A DNA stretch of 64,000 bases. Source: Bryobacterales bacterium. GTDB lineage: Bacteria > Acidobacteriota > Terriglobia > Bryobacterales > Bryobacteraceae. The stretch covers positions 248,001 through 312,000 of the forward strand of contig JADJOP010000002.1 of NCBI GenBank assembly GCA_016713735.1, read 5' to 3'. How positions within the stretch are numbered: position 1 is the first letter of the stretch; each line of letters starts with the position of its first letter. Of the stretch, positions 1 to 8,682 are shown piece by piece. The notes under the pieces are model-generated. The model worked only from the letters and a program-made list of their open reading frames with translations. It did no database searches and was not told the origin of the DNA. The position numbers and the translations under genes are program-made.

Positions 1-1
1 C

Positions 2-892
2 GAACCGGCTCCGCAGATGCAACTCGCCTCGGGCACGGAGTTGACCTACACGGGCACGATCAGTGCGCGCGAACTGCTGCTGGTGCCGGCGCCGGTGGAA
101 GGGACGATGGAAACCGTGGAGGTGGAGCCGGGGCAGGAGGTGTTTGAAGGCCAACTGCTGGGGCGAATCCGCAATGAGGGTCTCGATGGGGTTCGGGAGG
201 CGGCGCGCGAGCAGTTGGAAGCAGCGCAGTCGAAGGTGACGAATTTGGACAGTGCGCTGCTGGCCGCCCGGCTGGAGGTTTCGCGATCAACGGCCGATAC
301 GCAGCGCGCCGGGGGCGAGTATGACCGCGCACGCAAGGTTGCCGACCGCCAGCAACTGCTCTACCGCGAAGGCGCGACGCCGCGGCTGACCTACGAGAAG
401 GCGCAGAAGGAGTCAGAGAATGCGCGCTCGGAGTATGAAGGGGTGCGCGAGCTGGCCCGCCGCTCGGAGGAGCGGGTGAAGAATCTGACTGACGACATCG
501 AGGCGGCGCGCAAGACGCTCGAGGAGCGCGAAAAGGCCCTGGAGGCAGCGCAAAACGATCTTTCGGCGGCCGAGGTGCACGCGCCGGCCGACGGCGTGCT
601 GATCGCCGCGCGCGCCAGGGCGGGCGACGCGGTGGACGCCGGTATGGAGGATCTGTTCCAGATCTCCACCAATCCGCTGCAGTTGAAAGTGATCATCGAG
701 CCCGAGCCGCCGGTGCTGGAAAAGCTGAAAGCCCCGTCGCCGGTCTCCGTGCTGGTGGCCGAACTGCCGCTGACGCCCATCGATGGCGAACTGGTGGAGA
801 TCAAGGACGGCAAAGTGACGGTGAACTTCGATGCGCCGGATGCGGCGGTGAAGGCCGGGCTGACCGCCACGGTGCGCGTCAAGATACCATGA
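2..892 (+). CDS. HlyD/RND-type periplasmic adaptor, 5'-truncated by the window edge
   Basis: Membrane-fusion (adaptor) subunit of an efflux or secretion pump that would link an inner-membrane transporter to an outer-membrane channel. The frame is open to the window edge, so the N-terminus with its membrane anchor or signal lies outside; the first internal ATG is at 17. Two half-lipoyl segments are visible, one early (VPAPVEGTMETVEVEPGQ) and one late (VHAPADGVLIAARARAGD), and they flank a long charged helical hairpin of about 130 residues that should form the coiled coil. A beta-barrel-like C-terminal part follows. The substrate cannot be told; the pump partner genes would be upstream, outside the window. 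Confidence 0.85.
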   Translation, partial: EPAPQMQLASGTELTYTGTISARELLLVPAPVEGTMETVEVEPGQEVFEGQLLGRIRNEGLDGVREAAREQLEAAQSKVTNLDSALLAARLEVSRSTADTQRAGGEYDRARKVADRQQLLYREGATPRLTYEKAQKESENARSEYEGVRELARRSEERVKNLTDDIEAARKTLEEREKALEAAQNDLSAAEVHAPADGVLIAARARAGDAVDAGMEDLFQISTNPLQLKVIIEPEPPVLEKLKAPSPVSVLVAELPLTPIDGELVEIKDGKVTVNFDAPDAAVKAGLTATVRVKIP

Positions 893-905
893 AACTGGTA
901 TCTTG
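880..905 (+). promoter_or_regulatory. 10-bp perfect hairpin between the adaptor gene and fumarase
   Basis: CAAGATACCA at 880-889 pairs perfectly with TGGTATCTTG at 896-905 around a 6-nt loop that contains the adaptor stop codon. The right arm ends two bases before the fumarase ATG at 908, exactly where a ribosome binding site would sit, and no Shine-Dalgarno motif is otherwise seen there. It has no U-tract, so it is not a classical terminator. A role in translation or mRNA processing is inference. Confidence 0.5.
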
Positions 906-907
906 CC

Positions 908-2422
<1,515 letters not shown>

Positions 2423-2440
2423 TAGAGAAAGGAGGCGCAG

Positions 2441-2700
2441 ATGCAAGTTATTCTGGATTTTCCTGAAGACATCGTGACGGAGCTGGCTGCCCGCAGGTCC
2501 CGCCGGGCCGCACTGCCTGAGGGGTTGGCCCAGGATACCGTACAGGCGCCTTGACTGAGGCTCAACTCCTGCGATTGCTCGGCCTTCCCTCTCGCGCGGA
2601 GGTGCATGGGTGGCTTCGGGCGCGGGAGATCCCCTACCGCTATTCGGCATCAGATCTGGAGAGCGACCTGGAGACCCTCCGTAGCCTCGGGCTCCGTTGA
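2441..2700 (+). pseudogene. UPF0175-type antitoxin, split by a single-base frameshift
   Basis: An AAAGGAGG ribosome binding site precedes the ATG at 2441. The first frame gives MQVILDFPEDIVTELAARR and stops at 2554. The rest of a UPF0175 antitoxin continues in another frame: GYRTGALTEAQLLRLLG, then a helix-turn-helix-like segment and IPYRYSASDLESDLETL, ending at 2700. One missing base near 2533-2536, possibly in a short G run, would join both parts into an antitoxin of roughly 85 residues, the normal family size. It lies 6 bp before a DUF3368 gene, the usual toxin partner. Either a real mutation or a sequencing error; an internal TTG start at 2551 could give a short C-terminal product. Confidence 0.75.
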
Positions 2701-2706
2701 CCGGCC

Positions 2707-3183
2707 ATGCTCATCGTCGCCGACAGCAGCCCGCTTCGGTATCTGGTCGTGCTTGGGGCGGAGCAGATCCTGCCCGCGATCTTCGGGCAGGTGTGGATTC
2801 CGGGCGCGGTGCTCGCTGAGTTGTCAGCGTCGGGTGCGCCACAACAGGTCCGCGACCTTGTGTCCCACCGGCCGGACTGGCTGCGGGTCGGCGAACCGGC
2901 AGAAGAGTCGCTGGATGGGATCGATCGGCAGTTAGACCCTGGCGAACGATCGGCTCTTGCGCTGGCAAAGGAACTGGCCGCGGACCTGGTCTTGATCGAT
3001 GAGGCCGAAGGACGGCGGGAGGCTGCGCGGCTGGGGATCCCCATGACGGGCACTCTCGGCGTGCTGCGACTTGCCGCCGAGCGCGGCATGATCGATGTGC
3101 CCCGGATCGTCGACGGCCTGCGGACCTCCGGCTTTTATCTGAATGAAGGGCTGATTCGCTTCGCGCTGGGGCCCTGGATGTAA
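2707..3183 (+). CDS. DUF3368 PIN-like nuclease, putative toxin
   Basis: 158-aa protein of the DUF3368 (PIN-like) family, usually the toxin partner of UPF0175 antitoxins. The acidic residues expected for a PIN nuclease are seen: VADSSPL near the N-terminus, LDPGERSALALA in the middle and LIDEAEGRREA, followed by the family segment TGTLGVLRLAAERG. By family analogy it would cleave RNA. The gene is intact although the antitoxin in front of it is frameshifted. If the frameshift were real, an active toxin would be left without a normal antitoxin, which argues for a sequence error or an inactive toxin. Confidence 0.82.
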   Translation: MLIVADSSPLRYLVVLGAEQILPAIFGQVWIPGAVLAELSASGAPQQVRDLVSHRPDWLRVGEPAEESLDGIDRQLDPGERSALALAKELAADLVLIDEAEGRREAARLGIPMTGTLGVLRLAAERGMIDVPRIVDGLRTSGFYLNEGLIRFALGPWM

Positions 3184-3285
3184 AGTAGGCCCGAGCGCCT
3201 GTGGCAAGCGGGAATGAGCAACCGTTGGTGGAGCGTGGCGAAATGAGTGAGGCGGCAACATCAGCGGTGAGCCTGGAGGGGGGGG

Positions 3286-3738
3286 ATGATCCTGAGACTG
3301 CCCCGCTCCAGGCTGGAAGGCGACCCACATGCCCTTTGGAATGCCTTTATTCACCTGCTCGCAAGTTCTGAGCGTGCAGACCTTGTTGGGGATCAACTTG
3401 CCGCACACCTTGTGTTTTGCTACGAGTCTGATGTCCAGAACGGCGGTCATCTTCAATTCCTCTTGAACCGTCCTGGGGCTGATCTTCAACCCACTGCCGG
3501 GGCCCGGGGGGGGAGCGGGGGCCCCCCTTTTCCGCCGCCCCGGGGGGGGGGCCCCCCCCGCTGGGATGCCGGGTCCCTGGGTCCAGCCCCGGAGGACTAC
3601 TGTCGCGTGGCACTGACGGGCGAGTTCGATGATCTGGATGCCGCCTTATTCGCGGCGTCTCCCACCCTGATTGAACTGCTAGAGTTGCACCTGGCGGCTC
3701 ATCGAGATAGGTTCATCGCCATTGACGAGGATCAGTAA
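3286..3738 (+). CDS. DMP19/DUF4375-like protein with a corrupted middle
   Basis: The N-terminal half (ALWNAFIHLLASSERADLVG, then AAHLVFCYESDVQNGGHLQF) and the C-terminal half (EDYCRVALTGEFDDLDAALF ... LIELLELHLAAH) match the layout of DMP19/DUF4375 proteins, whose function is poorly known. Between them, about 20 residues are Gly/Pro-rich and come from long G and C runs at 3498-3560. The start is uncertain: a better-placed ATG at 3243 (MSEAATSAVSLEGG) is in another frame, and one base fewer in the eight-G run at 3278-3285 would join it to this ORF. I suspect the consensus sequence here is unreliable. Confidence 0.55.
   Translation: MILRLPRSRLEGDPHALWNAFIHLLASSERADLVGDQLAAHLVFCYESDVQNGGHLQFLLNRPGADLQPTAGARGGSGGPPFPPPRGGGPPRWDAGSLGPAPEDYCRVALTGEFDDLDAALFAASPTLIELLELHLAAHRDRFIAIDEDQ
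3498..3560. repeat. G/C homopolymer tract inside the DMP19-like gene
   Basis: A 60-bp stretch built of alternating G and C runs, including runs of 10 G and 8 C next to each other. It replaces a normally conserved part of the protein family while flanking codons look normal. Runs of G followed by C are typical of low-quality base calls merged from both strands, but a real repeat cannot be excluded. Confidence 0.6.
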
Positions 3739-3757
3739 CAGGAGGGGACACGTAAGA

Positions 3758-4120
3758 ATGACCGCCGCCGACTTCCGCCGCATCGCGCTCAGTCTTGCAG
3801 GAGCCGAGGAAGGCTCGCACATGGGGGCCGTCGATTTCCGCGTCGGCGGGCGCATCTTCGCCACGCTGGCGTCGGTGGAGGAAGGCTACGGGAACCTGAT
3901 GATCACGCCTGAAATGCAGGCGGCGTTTATCGACGATGCGCCGGAGATCTTCGTGCCGATCAAAGGCGGCTGGGGGCGGATGGGGATGACGCACATTGTG
4001 CTCGCCAAGGCAAATGCCGATGTGCTCGAAGGCGCGCTGCGGGCGGCGTGGAAGCTGCGCGTGGAGAAGAACGCACAGGCGAGCCCGAAGAAGCGGACCC
4101 GCCCGAAGCGCGCGCAATAG
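3758..4120 (+). CDS. MmcQ/YjbR family protein
   Basis: Small protein of the MmcQ/YjbR (CyaY-like fold) family, often called DNA-binding; the cellular role is not established. Family features are TAADFRRIALSLAGAEEGSH at the N-terminus, FRVGGRIFATL, and a C-terminal helix with LRAAWKLRV. I chose the ATG at 3758 because a strong AGGAGG site lies at about 3740; an in-frame ATG at 3722 would overlap the previous gene. The C-terminus carries a basic tail (ASPKKRTRPKRAQ), like the Lys-rich tail of the next gene. Confidence 0.8.
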   Translation: MTAADFRRIALSLAGAEEGSHMGAVDFRVGGRIFATLASVEEGYGNLMITPEMQAAFIDDAPEIFVPIKGGWGRMGMTHIVLAKANADVLEGALRAAWKLRVEKNAQASPKKRTRPKRAQ

Positions 4121-4123
4121 GGC

Positions 4124-4570
4124 CTACCGCTTTTTCGCGGCGGCCTTTTTGACGGCTTTCTTCACAGCCTTTTTGATCGCCTTCTTGGCGGGCTTGGCTG
4201 CCTTGGGCGGAGGCGGCATCTGGTGGAAGCCCATCATGTTGCCTTCGGTGTCCTGAAAGGCGCCGATAAAGCCCATGTTGTTGCCGATCTCCATCTTCGG
4301 CAGGGCGACTTTACCGCCGGCCTTCTCGACCTTCTTCAGCGCTGCGTCGATGGAGGCGACCGAAACATAGACCATGAACGGCTGGCCGGGATTCATGCGC
4401 TGCATAAGGCCGCCGTTGATGCCCTCCTCGCCTTTTTCCTTCGTGGTGACGAAGAAGTAGTTCATCTTAAAGGGATCGGCGATCTTCCAGCCAAGCGCCT
4501 TCTCATAGAACTTCTTGGCCCGGGCGACATCGTCGGCGGGGATCTCGAAATGAACGGGTGAATTCGGCAT
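4124..4570 (-). CDS. VOC (glyoxalase/bleomycin-resistance fold) protein with Lys/Ala-rich tail
   Basis: 148-aa vicinal-oxygen-chelate protein: HFEIPADDVARAKKFYEKAL at the start and GAFQDTEGNMMGFHQ near residue 115 are the standard beta-alpha-beta signatures. Its substrate is unknown. The last 25 or so residues are an AKKAIKKAVKKAVKKAAAKK-type repeat after a PPPP linker, resembling histone H1-like tails. The start ATG at 4570 gives the canonical VOC N-terminus; the open frame upstream runs into the FkbM gene and is not coding. It faces the YjbR gene with 3 bp between the stops. Confidence 0.85.
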   Translation of the reverse strand: MPNSPVHFEIPADDVARAKKFYEKALGWKIADPFKMNYFFVTTKEKGEEGINGGLMQRMNPGQPFMVYVSVASIDAALKKVEKAGGKVALPKMEIGNNMGFIGAFQDTEGNMMGFHQMPPPPKAAKPAKKAIKKAVKKAVKKAAAKKR

Positions 4571-4580
4571 GAGCGACACT

Positions 4581-5360
4581 CTACACCGATCGTTCGGCGA
4601 ACACCATCCCGGTGTGAGTTCCGAAGCGCTCCTCCGTGATCTGAAATCCGGCATCTCGCAGCAGGGCTTGCACCTCGTCATGCCCTGAGCGGCCGTGTGT
4701 TTCGGCGGCGACACGGGTGGTGCGGGTGAGCAGTTGGCGCGCGCCGCAAAGGATGGCCGGTTCCATGCCTTCGGCATCCATCTTGAGCACAGCAACATCG
4801 CCCCAATCGAATTCGGCGGCACAGTCGTCGAGCGTGCGCACGGGAAAGGTGCGGCGGGCCGAGTTCCAGGCCGTGGGGATGCTGGAGGCGATGACGCCGT
4901 CGGCATCGGTGAGCAGGTCGACGGTTCCCGGAGCGTCGCCGATGGCGGCCGCGACGATCTGCGCCTGAGGACAATTGTGGCGGATCATCTCGATGTTCTC
5001 CGGCAGGGGTTCGCAGCAGACGATGGGACGGCCGGGATTGAAGCGGGCAAACCAGCGGGCGGCCAGGCCGATGTTGGCGCCTACATCGAGGATGAGCCCG
5101 GGGCCTGAGAGTTCGCGCCAGTGGTAGACGCCGCGGGCGAGGAGGCCGGGGAGGTTCGTGATGTCGCCGAAGTTATCGCGCAGCCAGAGTGTGCCGAACG
5201 TGGTGGCCAACGGGTAGACGGCCTCCGGGTGGTGGCGCGCCAGGCCCAGTCGAACGCGCAGGTTCTTGGTGAGCCGCCACAGGATGCGCGCTTGCGCCGG
5301 GGGTGTCTCGCCGAGCGTGCGTGCGCAGTGCACGAACTCTGCGAGGCGGGAATGAGCCAT
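4581..5360 (-). CDS. FkbM-family SAM-dependent methyltransferase
   Basis: 259-aa methyltransferase. LILDVGANIGLAARWFARFN near residue 90 is the SAM-binding motif I with the following helix, IVCCEPLPENIEMI is motif II, and VAVLKMDAEGMEPAIL is the FkbM signature. Such enzymes O-methylate sugars or other small hydroxylated acceptors; the acceptor here is unknown. I took the ATG at 5360 (MAHSRLAEF) because residues before it in the open frame are low-quality and overlap the symporter end. It lies 10 bp upstream of the VOC gene and probably shares its transcript. Confidence 0.85.
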   Translation of the reverse strand: MAHSRLAEFVHCARTLGETPPAQARILWRLTKNLRVRLGLARHHPEAVYPLATTFGTLWLRDNFGDITNLPGLLARGVYHWRELSGPGLILDVGANIGLAARWFARFNPGRPIVCCEPLPENIEMIRHNCPQAQIVAAAIGDAPGTVDLLTDADGVIASSIPTAWNSARRTFPVRTLDDCAAEFDWGDVAVLKMDAEGMEPAILCGARQLLTRTTRVAAETHGRSGHDEVQALLRDAGFQITEERFGTHTGMVFAERSV

Positions 5361-5397
5361 TCCCGCAGTATACGGGGTCGGGGCTACCGCGCCACAG

Positions 5398-6849
5398 CTA
5401 CTGCGCCACTTCGGCGGCGAAGTGGTCGGCGTTCGATTCAGCGAGCGCTTCATGCCGCGCGGGCACACGGCCCTCGGTGAGGCGGCAGGTGGCATAGAAG
5501 GCGATCAGGCTCACCACGGGCGGCAGCAGCGTGTCGAGTCCGGCCCACGCCGCTGGAGTGACGAAGTGGGCCACCACCCGCGCCGTGGTGCCACAAACGA
5601 TGCCAGCGACCGCTCCGGCTGAGTTTGCCTTCGGCCAGTGGACGCCGAAAAAGAGCGGCACAACGCATCCGGCGAAAACGATGTCGAAGGCGACCACGAG
5701 CAGGATGCCCGGTTCGGGCCAGATGGATGCGGCGACCCCGGCGGCGATGGCCGTGGGAATCGCCATGATGCGCGAAAGCGACAGCATGCCTGCGTCGTCG
5801 AAGTTTGGTTTGAGCCAGCGCTGGATGAGGTTGCGCGCCAGCACAACGCTGATGACGAGCATGGCGCCGTTGGCCGTGGACATCGACGCGCCGAGCACGC
5901 CGATGAAGACCATCATGCCCATCCAATAGGGCAGCACGCTGACGCCCATGGTGGGCAGCACCATGCGCGGGTCGACTATGGTGGGCACGAGGCTGATGCC
6001 GGCCAGGCCGAGGATGGAGGCGCAGGAGCCGATGACGATGGTGAGCACGCCGGCGTAGTAACAGCCGTTGCGTGCGGTCTCGGGGCTCTTGGCGGCGAAG
6101 ACGCGCTCCATGAAATCGAGAGCCATGGCGTTGCCCAGGGCGAGCGAGATCATGGCGGCCCAGTTGGGCAGCGCGCCGGCGTTGAACTGCGTGATGGCCG
6201 ACAGGTCGAGTTTCTCCACCGGGACGGCGGACATGATCGTGTCCCAGCCCTTGGTGTAAATCACGTAGCCGGCCGAGGCAATGAAGCCGATGAGGGCGAC
6301 GTGGATTTGGAAGAAGTCGGTCCAGATGGCCGAGTAGAGGCCGCCGGCCATGGTGTAGGCGACGATGACGGCGGTGCCCACGATGAGCGCGGTGGTGTAG
6401 TTGAGCCCGGTGGCGACCGAGAGGATCCAGGCCACCGCGGAGAGGTTGCCGGCGATGAGGACTGTGAAGCAGACGATGGTGAGCACGCTGACGAGCAACT
6501 CCGTGCGCACGCCGTAGCGGCGGTAGAAGAACTCAGGCAGCGTGAGCAGGTTCATCCGGTTGAGCGGTCCGGCCAGATAGCGGCCGACGACGAAGAGGCT
6601 GACGGCAAGGCCAAGGGGAATCATGAAGCCGGCCCAGAATCCCGAGGAGTGTGTGAGCGCGACGTTGCCGAGGGTGGCGTTACCGTCGACGGCTTGCGCC
6701 AGAAGCGCGGTGCCGATGATGAAGAAGGGCATCGATTTGCCGCATACCGTGAAGCGGCGGCTGGAACCGCGCACCTGCGTGTAGGTGTACAGGCCTATCG
6801 AAAGAGAGATGGCCATGAAGATGACCACCGGCCAAAACATCTGTGTCAT
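5398..6849 (-). CDS. Sodium:solute symporter (SSS) family transporter
   Basis: 483-aa inner-membrane transporter with about 13 hydrophobic segments, starting MFWPVVIFMAISLSIGLYTY. The segments DGNATLGNVALTHSSGFWAG and AGGLYSAIWTDFFQIHVALI are the conserved SSS core regions. SSS members import sugars, amino acids, acetate, urea or other solutes with sodium. It is divergent from the guanidine/urea carboxylase operon, and the group includes urea carriers of the DUR3 type, so urea or guanidine uptake is a reasonable guess, but nothing in the sequence proves the substrate. Start taken at 6849; an ATG two codons later plus one (MFWP) is possible. Confidence 0.88.
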   Translation of the reverse strand: MTQMFWPVVIFMAISLSIGLYTYTQVRGSSRRFTVCGKSMPFFIIGTALLAQAVDGNATLGNVALTHSSGFWAGFMIPLGLAVSLFVVGRYLAGPLNRMNLLTLPEFFYRRYGVRTELLVSVLTIVCFTVLIAGNLSAVAWILSVATGLNYTTALIVGTAVIVAYTMAGGLYSAIWTDFFQIHVALIGFIASAGYVIYTKGWDTIMSAVPVEKLDLSAITQFNAGALPNWAAMISLALGNAMALDFMERVFAAKSPETARNGCYYAGVLTIVIGSCASILGLAGISLVPTIVDPRMVLPTMGVSVLPYWMGMMVFIGVLGASMSTANGAMLVISVVLARNLIQRWLKPNFDDAGMLSLSRIMAIPTAIAAGVAASIWPEPGILLVVAFDIVFAGCVVPLFFGVHWPKANSAGAVAGIVCGTTARVVAHFVTPAAWAGLDTLLPPVVSLIAFYATCRLTEGRVPARHEALAESNADHFAAEVAQ

Positions 6850-7120
6850 GGAATGTCCTCAAGTGGCCGCGCGTCGTGGCGGCTCCATCAGGACTCAACA
6901 GGGAGAAAGGGGTGGTTCGACGGGGAAGATGGGAGCGCACACCGCTCCCAGATTCACCCAACACTGTAACGCATCGAGGCTGAGGGCTGGGCAAAGAAAA
7001 TGTGATGGATTGCATCGAATCATTTTCTAAGCGCCGCAACTTGCTCATAACGCGCGGACTTGCGGAATTGCTACGATTTGCGCCATTGCCAGCCCGCCGG
7101 GGCTCTGGCATAGTGGGCCC

Positions 7121-7225
7121 ATGAGTCAAGCCGGGAAAGGGCGATTTAAGCGGGCACACATCTCGCTGCGCGTTTTCCTGCGGCTCACGCGCATGGATGT
7201 CTGCTGCGGCCCGCCTCTGCTCTGA
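7121..7225 (+). CDS. Possible leader peptide with a Cys-Cys pair
   Basis: A 34-codon ORF (or a 10-residue one from the ATG at 7193) that ends RMDVCCGPPLL just before the carboxylase operon. The upstream half is basic. 35 bp after its stop, CCTCC at 7260-7264 can pair with GGAGG at 7270-7274, directly before the real AAGGAG site of the next gene. This layout suits a translated leader controlling the operon, but it is too short to prove coding by itself. Confidence 0.35.
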   Translation: MSQAGKGRFKRAHISLRVFLRLTRMDVCCGPPLL

Positions 7226-7259
7226 ACCTTCTCCGTCCGCAATTTGAAGCCAACCCTCA

Positions 7260-7274
7260 CCTCCTCATTGGAGG
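7260..7274 (+). promoter_or_regulatory. Short hairpin before the operon ribosome binding site
   Basis: CCTCC, loop TCATT, GGAGG. The right arm is itself Shine-Dalgarno-like and lies 22 bp before the ATG at 7296; the better placed site AAGGAG at 7283-7288 is free. It may act together with the preceding leader-like ORF. Confidence 0.3.
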
Positions 7275-7295
7275 GGTCCGCGAAGGAGATCCGGA

Positions 7296-8000
7296 ATGAC
7301 TCTGTTTGAAGAACTGCTTCCGTCTGGAGCCATGTGGTCACACGTGCTCAAGCGGGGCACGGCGCTGCGTCTGACGGCGCTCGAAGCCGGCGCCAATGTC
7401 GGCGCCATGTTCTATAACTTCGAAAACCTCGTCGAGCGCTACAACATGCCCGACACGCTTAAAGCGCAGCACATCGCGCGCTTGACGGCGGGCAGCGTGC
7501 TCTACTCCGACATGGGGCGGATTCTCTGTTCGATCACCGAGGATTCGGTGGGCTGGCACGACCCGATCGGCGGCTGCTCCAACGCGGCGATGCTCCTCCG
7601 CAAATACGGCGCGTCATCCTATCAGGAGAGCCGCAACGAGTGGCACCAGAATGGCCGCGACAGCTTCCTCACCGAGATCGGCAAGTACGGCATGGGCGAG
7701 CGCGACCTGATGGCCAACGTCAACTTCTTTTCCAAGGTGGTGGTGGAAGACGACGGTTCGATGCACTTTGTGCCCGGCCACGCTGCCCAGGACAGCTTGG
7801 TGGAGTTGCGCGCCGAGATGAACACTCTGGTCGTGCTGAACTCGTGCCCGCATCCGATGGATCCCTCGCCCGCCTATTCCCCCAAGCCCGTGAAGCTGAC
7901 CGTGAAGCGCGTGCCTCCGCCCGCGCCGCACGATATCTGCCGGACGTCGCGCCCGGAAAACGAGCGCGGGTTCATCCTCACCGAACGGTATTTCCTGTAA
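7296..8000 (+). CDS. DUF1989 protein, urea carboxylase-associated protein 1 (carboxyguanidine deiminase subunit)
   Basis: 234-aa DUF1989 protein (UAAP1). DUF1989 pairs next to 'urea carboxylase' were shown in other bacteria to form a carboxyguanidine deiminase (CgdAB), converting carboxyguanidine to allophanate. The conserved blocks are GANVGAMFYNFENLVERYN, GRILCSITEDSVGWHDPIGG and ELRAEMNTLVVLNSCPHPMD; His/Cys residues in the last two are candidate metal or catalytic ligands. A good AAGGAG site precedes the ATG. It is first in a four-gene operon. Assigning it to guanidine rather than urea metabolism rests on knowledge of the family. Confidence 0.85.
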   Translation: MTLFEELLPSGAMWSHVLKRGTALRLTALEAGANVGAMFYNFENLVERYNMPDTLKAQHIARLTAGSVLYSDMGRILCSITEDSVGWHDPIGGCSNAAMLLRKYGASSYQESRNEWHQNGRDSFLTEIGKYGMGERDLMANVNFFSKVVVEDDGSMHFVPGHAAQDSLVELRAEMNTLVVLNSCPHPMDPSPAYSPKPVKLTVKRVPPPAPHDICRTSRPENERGFILTERYFL

Positions 8001-8016
8001 AGCGGAGGCCACGCAC

Positions 8017-8682
8017 ATGCCCGATCGCATTCTTGTCGAAAGCAAACTTGATCCCACGCAGGCGGCCCTCCGCGAGGTGGTGGCCGCTGGTGATCCCTGG
8101 ATTCACCTGGTGAAGAAGGGCGAGGTGTTCCGCATTGTCGATCTGTGCGGCAACCAGGCCGCGGACACGCTCTTCTACAGCGCCGGCGACCCGGCCGAGC
8201 GATACAGCGCGCAGGACACCATCCGCGAGCAGGCCAACATCTATCTCACCACCGGCACGAAGCTCATGTCGACGCGCGGCAACGTGATGTTGACCATCGT
8301 CGCCGACACCTGTGGGCGTCACGATACGCTCGGCGGGGCCTGCGCCATGGAGAGCAACATGGTGCGCTACGCCATCGAGAAGCGCTATATGCACGCCTGC
8401 CGCAACAGCTTCCTGAAAGCCGTGCGTTCTTGGCGCGCGCCGGGGGGCGAGGCGATGTCGAAGCGCGACATCACCTCCAACATCAACTTCTTCATGAACG
8501 TGCCGGTGACGCCGGCGGGCGGGCTGAAGTTTGACGATGGCGTGAGCGATGCCGGTAAGTATGTCGAGATGCGCGCCGAGATGGATGTCATCGCCGTGAT
8601 CAGCAACTGCCCGCAATTGAACAACCCCTGCAACGCCTACAACCCGACGCCGGTGGAGGCGATCATCTGGAGCGTTGCGTGA
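8017..8682 (+). CDS. DUF1989 protein, urea carboxylase-associated protein 2 (carboxyguanidine deiminase subunit)
   Basis: 221-aa paralogue of the preceding gene (UAAP2), 16 bp downstream. It shares the DUF1989 blocks: VDLCGNQAADTLFYSAGDPA, ADTCGRHDTLGGACAMESN, SNINFFMNVPVTPAGGLKF and AEMDVIAVISNCPQLNNPCN. In characterised systems both DUF1989 chains form a heteromer. Its stop overlaps the GTG start of the carboxylase (GTGA), so translation of the two is coupled. Confidence 0.85.
   Translation: MPDRILVESKLDPTQAALREVVAAGDPWIHLVKKGEVFRIVDLCGNQAADTLFYSAGDPAERYSAQDTIREQANIYLTTGTKLMSTRGNVMLTIVADTCGRHDTLGGACAMESNMVRYAIEKRYMHACRNSFLKAVRSWRAPGGEAMSKRDITSNINFFMNVPVTPAGGLKFDDGVSDAGKYVEMRAEMDVIAVISNCPQLNNPCNAYNPTPVEAIIWSVA

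Larger units (their letters stand above)
6850..7295. other. Divergent control region between the symporter and the carboxylase operon
   Basis: 446 bp without a full-size gene. It holds an 8-bp hairpin at 6930-6950 (TGGGAGCG, 5-nt loop, CGCTCCCA), an imperfect dyad at 6997-7026 (AAAATGTGAT facing ATCATTTT), a 34-codon leader-like ORF at 7121-7225, and a small hairpin at 7260-7274 ahead of the operon's ribosome binding site (AAGGAG, 7283-7288). I found no match to the guanidine-I riboswitch consensus. Confidence 0.6.

Noticed and set aside
6850..7295. Guanidine-I (ykkC) riboswitch upstream of the carboxylase operon
   Set aside because: The conserved blocks of that riboswitch are not present on either strand by eye; a covariance search would be needed to exclude divergent types.
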